Origin: Tritrichomonas musculus
Taxonomy: Eukaryota; Parabasalia; Tritrichomonadida; Tritrichomonadidae
DNA: 64,000 nt
Direction of reading: 5' to 3'
Assembly (NCBI GenBank): GCA_039105265.1
Contig: JAPFFF010000002.1
Span: 558,001-622,000 of the forward strand
In this document: positions 1-9,206 of the stretch, piece after piece
Position numbering within the stretch: the stretch's first letter is position 1
Layout of the letters: each line of letters begins with the position of its first letter
Made by a program: the position numbers and the translations under genes
Notes under the pieces: generated by a model
Database searches by the model: none
Told to the model about the DNA's origin: nothing
Seen by the model: the letters and a program-made list of their open reading frames with translations, nothing else

Positions 1-2735
1 GACGAATTGGAATTATTGCCAAAGGTATTTGCAATATAATTGTCAATCGATGAGCTTTGAGCAGTAGAGCTTCCAAAGATATCATTTGCAGATATTGGGC
101 TCAAGCCAATATTTGATGAAAAATCAGATGAGTTTGATTGCTTTGATGGAGACGACGAAAAGACAGAAGTTGAAGGATTTGCTGATGAGTTGCTATTAAA
201 GACCGATGTTGATGGATTTGCTGATGAATTGTTATTAAAGACCGATGTTGATGGATTTGATTGTTTTGAGGGTGCAAAACTTGAAGTATCACTATTAGAT
301 TTTGGTGGACCAAATATATCATCGGCTGTTTCTTGGAAAGCCTTGCTTTTAAATATGTCTTCGTTGAAAGGTTGGGATGATACCGGCTGTTGGGATGAGC
401 TCATGTTAGAATCTCTTTTTGAAAACACAGAACCTGAATCGAAATCATCAGCTCTCTTTCTAGATAAGCCAGAGTTATTATTGCTTCCAAAAACATTTTT
501 TGAGGAATTTCCGGTATTGGTACTTCCAAATACATCTTTTGACGAATTATCACTACTTGAAAAAACATTTCTTGATGTATTTGTGCTATTGTTATTATTA
601 CTATTATCATTAAAAGCATCTTTGGACAGATTTACAGCATTATTATTATTACCAAAGCTGAAAACATTTTTTCTTTTTCCAAAATTGTCATCGTCGTCAT
701 CATCATCATCATTTTTAGATTTATCTGAAATTGAAGATGCAAATGGATTTGGTGAGTCAAAATCAGAAAATGCAGAAGATTTGGTTGTACTTGCCGATTC
801 ATTATTTTTAGAAGGATATGTATCTGAAGAATGTGATCTATTATTTCTTGTTCCAAAGGGTGAGCTGTTATCATCATCAGTAGCAAATGGGTTTGGAGAT
901 TCATTCAGAGAAGATGAAGGCTTGCTAGCATTAACAGTAGTAGAAATAGTTGATGACGGTTTATATGAAGGCTTTTTGATAGCAAAAGGGTTATCATTGT
1001 CTGAAAGAGTTTGATTTGAATCAGACTCTTTATTACCTTCAGCATTTTCTTGGTCATTGAAGTTCCTTTGGTTTTCACCTTTATCTCTGAAATCTTGAGC
1101 AACTCGAATAATGTAATTGCAGTATTTTGCGCGTATCTCACCATCAATTGAATTATTTGCTGTTATCTCGCATGCAAGAGGGAGAATACGAAGCATTGCA
1201 ACATCAAGAGATACATTTAAGTTGAAGAAAACGTCCAGAATAGGCTCAGCAATTGTTGGATTCGAATATTTCCTCCAAATTTGCAAAAATTTAGGAATGA
1301 ATTCTGCACAGAAAGATTCATTATCCATCCTTTTAATAGACTTAGAGATACACAAAATTGATGCAGATGATACTGATAAGTTTGAAGAATTCATTGCTAA
1401 ATCAAAAAGTCGAGGCAGAATTAGAGAACGAAGAGTTTCCTCATTCATTTCGGCAATTACTTTATCAATATGTTTAAGCACTTCATTATGAATACGAGGC
1501 TCTTGGGCGTTTAAAGCTGAAAAGATGATAGGATACACATAATCCTTATGGAGACGTTTGTCTACCTTTTCTAAGAGTATCCATAAATTTCTGAGAAGGC
1601 CAATTGATACTTCTGGGGGTGAAACAACTGTTGATAAAACTGATAATTTTCTCCATATCAGCTCCATGAATTCATCGGTAGTAAAATTAACCGATATTTG
1701 GAAAATTGCACCAAGCAAGATTGGAGCAAATCGAACATCTGCAATGCATTCATTTACAAATGTTGGTAATAATTTAATTCGCTGTATTGATGGTGAAAAT
1801 TCATCAATTTTTTTGGAAAGGCCTTTGTAAAAGGCAAATTTATCTGATGGATTTTTTGTTAACATTATATCAATATAGCGAAGGGATTTAAGCTGCATAG
1901 ATTGATAAGCTGGATGCTGTAAAACAGCTGTAATACTTGGCCTTTCTGTGGGGTCAGGATTAAGACAAGCATCTAAGAGAGGTAAGAAGTCGGCAGGTAT
2001 TTTGGATTCTCCCTTAATTTGAGCATGCTTAGTAGCTATTGTGGTGAGAATTGTATCAGGATCATCCGAATCGTAGAATTTATGACCTGTAAAAGCTTCG
2101 TAAACAAACATTCCGAATAAGAAAATATCAGCTTCGTATGTTATATTAGAACCTTTTTTAAGCATTTCAGGGGCTTTAGCATAATTATCAGAAAATTCAT
2201 CATAAAATTGATCATATGTTTGTGAAGGCGTAACTTTTCCTTGAGAATCAATTGGCGAACACCATTCAAAATGTGTCAATTTAATTGATAATTGGTCATC
2301 AAGAAGAATTGCTGGTGGGCTTATTCCTAAATGAACAATCCTTGCTTCATTTCCTAAAAATGCTAAAACTTCAGCAACTTGATATGAAATATAAGCAACA
2401 TCCATTGGATGAAGATCTGATATCTGCGATGAGATAGATTTATCAAATGGTTCAGAAGAAAATCCAATTTCGGGCTTTTTTTCTGCAATTTCCAGAATCT
2501 TGAGAATTCGTGGATGCCTGTATTTGCGCATTTGTTGCAGAGAACTAATTATAACATCTAGGTAACGAAATCGAACTGCTTTTTTCTTATACCTTTCTTT
2601 TAATTTTTGAACATCAATTACCCAAAGACAAACTTTTTCTTTTGAAACATGCGATGTCGCAGAGTGGATTGTCCATAGATCAGCTGTTGTAATCACTTGA
2701 ACATTATCATAGTTGGCAGAAATTTGTGTCCCCAT
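1..2735 (-). CDS. SCYL2-like pseudokinase with NPF-rich tail (partial, runs off left edge)
   Basis: Reading leftward from the ATG at 2733-2735 the frame stays open to base 1, at least 911 residues. The first ~300 residues have a kinase fold but no catalytic motifs: the HRDLKP position reads HLGISP, DFG is absent (THFEW in its place), and the beta-3 lysine region reads CLWVID, close to the SCYL2 pattern. A HEAT-like helical region follows (~300-570), then a long Ser/Asn-rich tail with three NPF motifs (NPFAIKK, NPFATDD, NPFASS) and several DIFG/VFG-type motifs. In the SCYL family this layout marks clathrin and endosome trafficking scaffolds, and NPF motifs bind EH domains. The tail contains a 39-bp (13-residue) tandem repeat at about 175-258. 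The family call is from motif and layout memory. SCYL2 rather than SCYL1 is preferred because of the NPF tail. Confidence 0.85.
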   Translation of the reverse strand, partial: MGTQISANYDNVQVITTADLWTIHSATSHVSKEKVCLWVIDVQKLKERYKKKAVRFRYLDVIISSLQQMRKYRHPRILKILEIAEKKPEIGFSSEPFDKSISSQISDLHPMDVAYISYQVAEVLAFLGNEARIVHLGISPPAILLDDQLSIKLTHFEWCSPIDSQGKVTPSQTYDQFYDEFSDNYAKAPEMLKKGSNITYEADIFLFGMFVYEAFTGHKFYDSDDPDTILTTIATKHAQIKGESKIPADFLPLLDACLNPDPTERPSITAVLQHPAYQSMQLKSLRYIDIMLTKNPSDKFAFYKGLSKKIDEFSPSIQRIKLLPTFVNECIADVRFAPILLGAIFQISVNFTTDEFMELIWRKLSVLSTVVSPPEVSIGLLRNLWILLEKVDKRLHKDYVYPIIFSALNAQEPRIHNEVLKHIDKVIAEMNEETLRSLILPRLFDLAMNSSNLSVSSASILCISKSIKRMDNESFCAEFIPKFLQIWRKYSNPTIAEPILDVFFNLNVSLDVAMLRILPLACEITANNSIDGEIRAKYCNYIIRVAQDFRDKGENQRNFNDQENAEGNKESDSNQTLSDNDNPFAIKKPSYKPSSTISTTVNASKPSSSLNESPNPFATDDDNSSPFGTRNNRSHSSDTYPSKNNESASTTKSSAFSDFDSPNPFASSISDKSKNDDDDDDDDNFGKRKNVFSFGNNNNAVNLSKDAFNDNSNNNNSTNTSRNVFSSSDNSSKDVFGSTNTGNSSKNVFGSNNNSGLSRKRADDFDSGSVFSKRDSNMSSSQQPVSSQPFNEDIFKSKAFQETADDIFGPPKSNSDTSSFAPSKQSNPSTSVFNNNSSANPSTSVFNSNSSANPSTSVFSSSPSKQSNSSDFSSNIGLSPISANDIFGSSTAQSSSIDNYIANTFGNNSNS
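175..258. repeat. 39-bp tandem repeat inside SCYL-like tail
   Basis: Two near-identical 39-bp units plus the start of a third begin at 175, 214 and 253. They encode NPSTSVFNNNSSA-type 13-residue repeats in the minus-strand gene. The unit is a multiple of three, so the frame is kept. Confidence 0.8.
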
Positions 2736-3157
2736 TTATCTAATATTAAATTGACCTTATATTATTTTATCGTAATTAATCAATTTTTTTCTGTGATCTC
2801 ATATAAAAAGTATATTTCAAAATTGTACGTTTACAAAAATTGAATTCATTTTCTGAAACTCAAAAAAAAAACTTTTAATTTCATTCAATTTAACTTTCAC
2901 AATACCTTTTTGAGTATTTTTAGTTGCAATTATCATACTTAACTCAGTGACATCAAAACACTAGCAAGTTAAAAACACAAGGAAAATATTGGAAAATATA
3001 ATCCAGGTTATTATTAATTAGTTCAAAAAAAAAAAAAAAAAAAAATATTGAAATCATACTTTTCTTTATCAAAATTGATAAATCTCATAGAATGTATACA
3101 ATCTTTTTTCTGAGGTTTTCAAAAGATTATTTCACAGTAATCATGTATCATTTTTAT

Positions 3158-4427
3158 TAAGGGTGTACTTGATAATTCTGAAGGAAAAATTCAATGAGCT
3201 TTCTCAAAAGTAACAATTATTAATTTTAAAAATATAAATTTTATTTTAAATACAATACAATAAATAAATAAATATAATAGTAATTATTTTTATATTTAGA
3301 TCTCAAAAAAATCTGATTTTCAAAATAATTATTAAGAAAATCTCTTTAAAAAAAGATTATATAACTTATTTTTAAATATATATATATATTTATATTCATT
3401 TATTAATTTATATTTAAATATATATTTAATATTTTTCTAATATTTCATGAGATACAAAAAGAAATAATAATATAAAACTTTTTATGATATTTATTTTATT
3501 ATCAGAATTATATAACTTTTTGTGAAAGACATTATGATTTTATATCATATATAAACCTTCTTATTAATAATATTATTTGCATATATTATTCATTTTTCAG
3601 TGTTAATATAAATTATATATTATATATATTTCATTATTAAATTATTAAAGGAAATATTTACTGCAATATTAATTCTTTTAAAATTAAAAAAAATATATTT
3701 AATTTTTTTTTTATGTTAAAAACTTTACTAGGAAAAATATTATCAAATAATTTTTAAGAATATATTTATATATTTATATTATAGATATTTAAATAGAATA
3801 ATATTACATAAATAAATCATAGAAAGATAGATATAATCTTATTATAATAATAAAAATAATTTATGAAAAAGTTTAAAAATATTTTTTCTATTTGAGAATA
3901 TTTGAAAGATCAATTCAATATATAATTTTTGGTTGTTTTAATTTTGATAATATTTATTGATGCATATAATATTTAACATGTAACAATATTTAAATAATAT
4001 ATAGTTATAAATAAAATAATAAATAGAGATAAATATATAAAAATAAATGTTTACTGAATAAAATAAATTTAAATTAATTTAATCTATCAACTTTTTCTGA
4101 AATAATTATTTTGTTCAATTTTTTTGTGAAATTATTTCCTTCCTGTAAAAAAGAAATAAATAACATAAAACTAAGACCAAAATTATAAAAAAATATTTCA
4201 ATCATAAAAATATTTAATTTCTAAACTATCTAAACTTTTTCCGAAAGAGCAACCATTGAATTTATTTTCTACAATAACGTATTAAATTGGATATTCGTCT
4301 TGATCGTTTAGGAGAAAAAATATGCAAATTGACCTAAACTTTTTCCGAAAAAGCCACCATTGAATTTATTTTCTATAAGATTTTTGTATTTTGAAAGGTT
4401 TATATATTTTACAGCAGTACACCCTTA
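3158..4427. mobile_element. Candidate TA-flanked non-autonomous DNA transposon (MITE-like), 1.27 kb
   Basis: The left end starts AGGGTGTACT at 3160 and the right end finishes AGTACACCCT at 4425: perfect 10-bp terminal inverted repeats, each flanked by TA (3158-3159 and 4426-4427), as expected for Tc1/mariner-type insertion. Subterminal sequence is also partly inverted: AAATTCAATG followed by GGCTTT(T)TC appears near the left end (~3190-3207) and, reverse-complemented, twice near the right end (~4232-4272 and ~4335-4375). The interior is extremely AT-rich with no transposase frame, so any element is non-autonomous. The perfect ends are short, which limits confidence. Confidence 0.5.
4230..4375. 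repeat. Pair of ~42-bp direct repeats
   Basis: The segments starting TAAACTTTTTCCGAAA at about 4232 and 4335 continue into CCATTGAATTTATTTTCT with only a few differences. They lie ~103 bp apart in the right subterminal part of the candidate element at 3160-4425. They look like duplicated subterminal motifs, possibly transposase-binding sites, though that role is inference. Confidence 0.6.
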
Positions 4428-5009
4428 AAAGAAACAATTTTTAAAAGGAAACAAATTATCCTTTAATATTATTTTTAAGTTGAAATAAGAAAAAAAATTA
4501 AAGTGATAATTTTTCAAAAAGTTGGGTTCACTAAGCCATTTCAAAAAAAAAAAAAAGAATATATGTTTATACAAGATAATAAAAACAATTAAAACAACAA
4601 TTGATTGTTAAAAAACCGTATAGATAGTAATATAATATATCCTAGAATTTGGAGTATTAAGAAGCAACTTATAACATTTTTTCCGCATATAATCTCCAAA
4701 TTGAAATAAAACCAATTCAGATGAACCATAAAAGGCACCAAATCGGATGATCTCTATTAGTTCTGACAATGTTTCAAATTATTCAATAATTTGCATATAT
4801 ATTTGTATTATTATAATTTTTAAAAAAAGGGAAATAAAAAAATTGAGAAATAATCAATCATCATACATAAGGAGATCATTTTTCCCTCATTAATATCAGA
4901 ATTTCGTTGATTAACAATTCTTCTATCATGCTAATTGTATGAATAACAAGAAAAAATATAGAATAGTGAGAATAAATGAAGAAATTGTGAACCTCTTTGA
5001 ATTGAAAAT

Positions 5010-6200
5010 TTAATTTTGATTTTGTTGCCACAGTTGAATTTTCCATACACCAAACAACAAACCAATTGATAAAAATGTGAGAAGAGTTGTTGACCAAATA
5101 CTGAAGTCCAAATACCATACATCCCAAAAGAGTGAACGATAGGCTAAATTTGCAAGTGCTGCTGCAAATATCCAATAACATGTTTTTAGCGAGTCGCCGA
5201 TGAAGAGATTAGCGATGACCCTCCAAATCTGGAAAGCAATTCGAATTTTTAATATGCTACGTGGGAAAAAAATAATGTCTGAAAATGCATCATATGAATC
5301 ATCTGGTGTGTATATTTGAATTAGTGATTCAAGATTCTGTTTGATTCCTCTCATTGATGTCCCAAATCGAACACCATCAATTATTTTGACATCTAGTGTG
5401 AAATTTTTAACATATCCAAAGTATGTTACGTTTAATGGAGCATATAATAGATATCTTATCCGAACATCTCCTGGATGGCATTTTTCGAATAATTTACTTT
5501 GGGATTCAAATAAGATATCGTCATATTTCTCTCCTTGTCTTTTGAAATCGCTCTGAATTTTGTCAAGAATTTCGATTGATGATTTGCTCGAAGCAGAATG
5601 ATAGAAATAACCCTTTTGAATAAAATCAAAGTATGAACTCGCATTTGAATAAGTAAAATTAATAATACCCAATTCATCCGGTTCAAAATAATAAAATACT
5701 AAATTATTAGTGTAAAATGATGATGGAATTGATAAATCTCCGATTTTCATGTTATTAAATGTGTCTGTTTCACTAACAGTAATCTCTAATGGCGGATTTA
5801 CAAAATTTTTATCAACAAAATTTGAAGAGTTAATATATTCTGGAACCCACTTCTTTTCATATGTATTAATACTCGAAGAGGTAACAAAAATGTTATTGGA
5901 ACCTGATTTTTCATTATATTGACAGTATCTTACACGCCTTTTAATTACAGCGCCATGAACAGTTAAATTAAGATATTCATCATAAATTGTTGGATAATGC
6001 GCTCCTGTAATTGAAAAATAAACAAATCCAGTAATGTTTGTCATATTGTATGGGTTTATTGATGTTGTATTCTTGAGAATTGAATGAACCATGTTTGGAT
6101 AAAATGCATCAGTGTATTCAGCAATGGAATATAATGCAAAAAGAAATAAAAATTTAACAATGTTAGCAATTGTTACAATTGATATTCCTGTTCGAAACAT
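5010..6200 (-). CDS. TMEM43 (LUMA)-like membrane protein
   Basis: 396 residues from ATG at 6198-6200. A hydrophobic segment lies near residues 12-28. The lumenal middle domain carries the family-like features RRVRYCQYNE (compare the R-x-VE-x-YQW block of TMEM43) and WVPEYINSSNF followed by NP. A cluster of three hydrophobic segments sits at ~325-390. Known TMEM43 proteins are four-pass proteins of the ER and inner nuclear membrane of about 400 residues, and length and layout agree. Several N-glycosylation-type NxT/NxS sites lie in the middle region. A ggccaat-type motif sits about 31 bases upstream of the start. The call rests on pattern recall. A generic multi-pass protein is the alternative. 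Confidence 0.72.
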   Translation of the reverse strand: MFRTGISIVTIANIVKFLFLFALYSIAEYTDAFYPNMVHSILKNTTSINPYNMTNITGFVYFSITGAHYPTIYDEYLNLTVHGAVIKRRVRYCQYNEKSGSNNIFVTSSSINTYEKKWVPEYINSSNFVDKNFVNPPLEITVSETDTFNNMKIGDLSIPSSFYTNNLVFYYFEPDELGIINFTYSNASSYFDFIQKGYFYHSASSKSSIEILDKIQSDFKRQGEKYDDILFESQSKLFEKCHPGDVRIRYLLYAPLNVTYFGYVKNFTLDVKIIDGVRFGTSMRGIKQNLESLIQIYTPDDSYDAFSDIIFFPRSILKIRIAFQIWRVIANLFIGDSLKTCYWIFAAALANLAYRSLFWDVWYLDFSIWSTTLLTFLSIGLLFGVWKIQLWQQNQN

Positions 6201-6403
6201 ATGTGTTTATATAAATATTTAATAAAAAAAATTGGCCTTTTTAATCGTCACCTATAGAAATAATTGATAATTTATTGAAATATTTCAATAAATTAAAAAT
6301 CCTGAATAACCTTGCTTTTATACAAAAAATTATCCTCATACAATCAGCTAAACTTTTAGCAATTGATTGTTCTATTCCATTTTGATAGAAATTTTGATAA
6401 ATA

Positions 6404-7300
6404 GATTATAAGGAGCATTTTATAATTGAGAAGACTACAAAATCAAAAAAACGATTATTTACAAAATGCGCATTTGGATCAGTTTATATAATTGAGAATA
6501 TTCATGATAATCAGCTATACGCAGCCAAAATTCTCGACACCAGTGAAGGTTTTAATTGGGAAAAGCAAATTTATCTTATGCGAGAGTCAATGATACTTCA
6601 ACAACCGAAACATCCATCGATTGTTCACTTTAAAGGAATTAATTTCCAATCATTATTTGATCCCAACAAATTAGAGCCATCAATTCTTATATACTACATG
6701 CCAAAAGGCTCCCTAAAAGATGCTCTTAAGATGGAGAGGTTATGTAATGCCAAAAGGCTCCCTAAAAGATGCTCTTAAGATGGAGAGGTTATGTAATGAC
6801 AAAAGGCTACCTAAAATACATAAATCTTTACGGAATAGCAAATACGATGCAATACTTGCATGCAAACAACATTATTCATCGTGATTTAAAACCAGAAAAC
6901 GTTGTACTTGATAATGCCAGATTTCTGCCAAAAAATTTGAAAAATTTTGAGAAAATTTTGAAAAATTTTGAGAATTTTTTTGACACTTTTCATTGACAGC
7001 AAGAGTTGGTACTCCTATTTACATGTCACCCGAACTTTTAAGAGATGAAACTAATTATGATTCAAGTGTTGATGTTTATGCATTTGCAATCCTTGCTTAT
7101 GAAATTGTATCAAGTCGTGGACCTTATTCAGAAGACATTAAAAAATCTCCTCTTCATTTACTTGGCAAAATAATGGACGGACATCGACCAAAAAAGACAA
7201 GTAATATAACAGATAAAATGAAAGATCTTCTCTGCAGATGTTGGAGTGATAATATCAAAGATAGACCTTCTTTGACGAAATTTGTAAACTGGTAGTCATT
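6404..7300 (+). pseudogene. Decayed protein kinase domain (N-terminal part of a kinase-Sel1 gene)
   Basis: Recognisable kinase blocks are spread over interrupted frames: FGSVY with AAKIL (~6470-6530), RESMILQQPKHPSIVHFKGI (~6580-6640), [13 protein letters not shown] (~6875-6915), GTPIYMSPELL (~7010-7040), DVYAFAILAYEI (~7070-7105) and RPSLTKF (~7263-7285). No in-frame ATG precedes the domain. A 49-bp unit is tandemly duplicated (6698-6746 and 6747-6795, with a partial third copy), which shifts the frame. The segment that should hold DFG and the activation loop is replaced by AT-rich TTTTGAGAAAA-type repeats ending in a stop. The end is cut by a palindromic mini-transposon. Such TKL-like kinases followed by Sel1 repeats are common in trichomonads. 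This copy cannot make an intact kinase. Confidence 0.85.
6698..6815 (+). repeat. 49-bp frame-shifting tandem duplication in kinase pseudogene
   Basis: The unit beginning ATGCCAAAAGGCTCCC occurs at 6698 and identically at 6747. A third, diverged partial copy begins ATGACAAAAGGCTACC at 6796. The exact identity of the first two copies suggests a recent duplication. 49 is not divisible by three. Confidence 0.9.
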
Positions 7301-7415
7301 TTTGAATACAACTCAATTTTCAATTTATCATTGAAAACTAATAATTATTCATTTCAAAATTGAGTTGATTATCTTCAGAAAAATTGAGTTGTATGCAAAA
7401 ATGACTACCAGTTTA
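7285..7415. mobile_element. 127-bp palindromic MITE with TA target duplication
   Basis: The left end AACTGGTAGTCATTTTTG begins at 7287 and its reverse complement ends at 7413. The inverted repeats run ~34 bp with one mismatch and are separated by a short AT-rich centre. TA dinucleotides flank both ends (7285-7286 and 7414-7415), the pattern left by mariner-like transposases. It lies exactly where the kinase reading frame ends (FVNW then stop) and separates the kinase part from the Sel1 part of one decayed gene. It has no coding capacity. Confidence 0.85.
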
Positions 7416-9074
7416 TCGAGATCTTTTGCATTTTTAAGGTATTCGAAGATGAATTTAATTATAATTTCTTCAGGTTCTTTTTATTAATGATTTTTCATTT
7501 TTTGACGAAGGAGCTGATGAAGATGAATTTAATTATTATGTTGAAATGACCGAAGATAAAGGAGCTGATGAAGATAAATCGGAAGATGAGAGAAAAAACA
7601 ATTGTAAAGAAGTTTACTAAGATGTTGATTTATATCAGGCACTCAATAAACTACTTGGAAACAAAAAAGATGACAATTTGATGTCGTCAATAAAACATCT
7701 GAAATTTTCAAGCGAAAAAGGAAATCCAATAGCATCATACATACTTGGCATTCTTTATGAAAATGGAAATTTAGCTGATAAAGATTTTAAACAAGCCAAG
7801 ATTCATTACAATTTTTCATCAAAGCAATGAAATTCAAATGGATTGCTTCGGATTGGTGAATGCTTTTTGGACGCTTCAAAAGCATTCAAACACCTTAAAA
7901 ATGCAACAGATCTCAATAATATCATTGCATTATATAGAATTGGCAATTGCTACTTTAAGGGAGAAGGTGTTGAACAAGATAACTCAAAAGCTGTTGAATA
8001 TTTTCAACGAGCATCAGAGATTGGAAATCCAGATGCAATGAATTCTTTAGGATTTTGTTATAAAGATGGAGAAGGCGTTGAACAAAACTATTCAAAAGCA
8101 ATTGAATATTTTCAAAGAGCAGCAGAACTTGGACATTCACGTTCAATGTATAATCTTGGATGTCTAAAACAGGACTATTATAAAGCTGCCGAATATTATC
8201 GACAAGCATCAGAACTTGGAGATCCTAATGCGACTTACAATTTAGGATGGTGCTATCACTATGTGAAAGGCGTTAAACATAATTATAATAAAGCAGTTGA
8301 ATATTATTCAAAATCATCAGAACTTGGAAATTTAAATGCTATAAATAGTTTAGGCGTTTGTTACAAAGAAGGAGTCAGACACAGTTATTCAAAAGCTATT
8401 GAATATTTTAATAAATCAGCAGAACTTGGCAATTCAAATGGATTTCTTTATTTAGGACTTTGTTATAAAAATGGCGAAGGAGTCAAAAAGAACTATTCAA
8501 AAGCTATTGAATATTTTAATAAATCAGCAGAACTCGGCAATTCAAGAGCAATTCATAATTTAGGACTTTGCTACAAAGAAGGAGAAGGAGCCAGACAGAA
8601 CTATTCAAAAGCTGTCGAGTACTAGGAAATTCAAGTTCAATTCGCTTATTAGGCGTCAGTTATCGAAATGGAGAAGGTGTTGAACAAAACCATTATAAAG
8701 CAGCTGAATGTTTCCAGAGAGCATCAGAGCTTGGCGAATCAGATGCGATGAACCTTTTAGGGCTTTGCTACAAAGATGGCGAAGGAGTCAGACACAGTTA
8801 TTCAAAAGACGTTGAATATTTAAGTAAATCAGCAGAACTTGGAAATTCAAATGGAATTCTTTATTTAGGCAATTGTTATAAAAACGGCGAAGGAGTCCGA
8901 CAAAACTATTCAAAAGCTTTGGAACTTGGTAATAAAATTGCATTGCATAAATTAGGACTTTGCTACGAAAACGGTGAAGGTGTTAGACAAAATTATTACA
9001 AGGCAATTGAATATTATCAGAAATAATATGAATGCGGATACGCTGCTTCAAAGGAAAGAATTGATTTCATAAAG

Positions 9075-9105
<31 letters not shown>

Positions 9106-9107
9106 AT
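7416..9107 (+). pseudogene. Decayed Sel1-repeat region (C-terminal part of the kinase-Sel1 gene)
   Basis: An acidic linker (~7495-7615) leads into about eleven Sel1-like repeats of ~36 residues with the hallmark A-x-Y-x-LG-x-CY-x-x-GEGV ... NY-KA-EYF-x-A-ELG pattern. The frame is interrupted by an in-frame TAA at 7618-7620, TGA at 7828-7830, a small deletion with frame change near 8620-8630, and TAA at 9024-9026. Downstream of that last stop the same frame still reads a normal Sel1-type ending (YECGYAAS-KERIDFIK) into a lysine run encoded by A29. The longest intact stretch is 7843-8625. Sel1 repeats form protein-binding solenoids. Several lesions spread through the gene argue for a pseudogene and against a sequencing artefact. 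Confidence 0.88.
9075..9103 (+). repeat. A29 homopolymer at end of Sel1 pseudogene
   Basis: A run of 29 A follows FIK codons in the old Sel1 frame. It may be an expanded lysine-codon run or a spacer poly-A tract. Similar A20-A26 tracts occur between genes elsewhere in the window. Confidence 0.8.
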
Positions 9108-9206
9108 AAAATTTAACAATCAATTGTGATAAATTGAGAGGATGCCTATCAAAAAATTTTTTTAACATGTACACTTTTTCAGAAATAAATAATCATTCAA
9201 TATATC

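Larger units (their letters stand above)
2736..5009. other. AT-rich intergenic region between SCYL-like and TMEM43-like genes
   Basis: No convincing gene is seen. It contains a 21-A tract (3025-3045), long runs of TATATA-type sequence, and the transposon-like element at 3160-4425 listed separately. An open frame at 4876-5181 on the minus strand overlaps the 3' end of the TMEM43-like gene in another frame and is treated as a shadow. Confidence 0.6.

Noticed and set aside
190-1014. 274-residue plus-strand open frame near the left end
   Set aside because: It is the antisense shadow of the Ser/Asn-rich tail of the SCYL-like gene. Its Leu/Ser-rich low-complexity peptide comes from the complementary strand of repeated codons.
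6915-7000. Intron in the kinase gene between HRDLKPEN and GTPIYMSPE
   Set aside because: Removing it would not restore the DFG-containing segment, and no splice signals of the trichomonad type are visible.
7618-9026. Stop-codon reassignment in the Sel1 region
   Set aside because: Both TAA and TGA occur in frame, and there are also frame changes, while all other genes in the window use these codons as true stops. Pseudogene decay is simpler.
9027-9103. Poly-A tail of a retroposed Sel1 copy
   Set aside because: The old reading frame continues into the A run as lysine codons, no target duplication flanks the gene, and other A20+ tracts are unconnected with genes.
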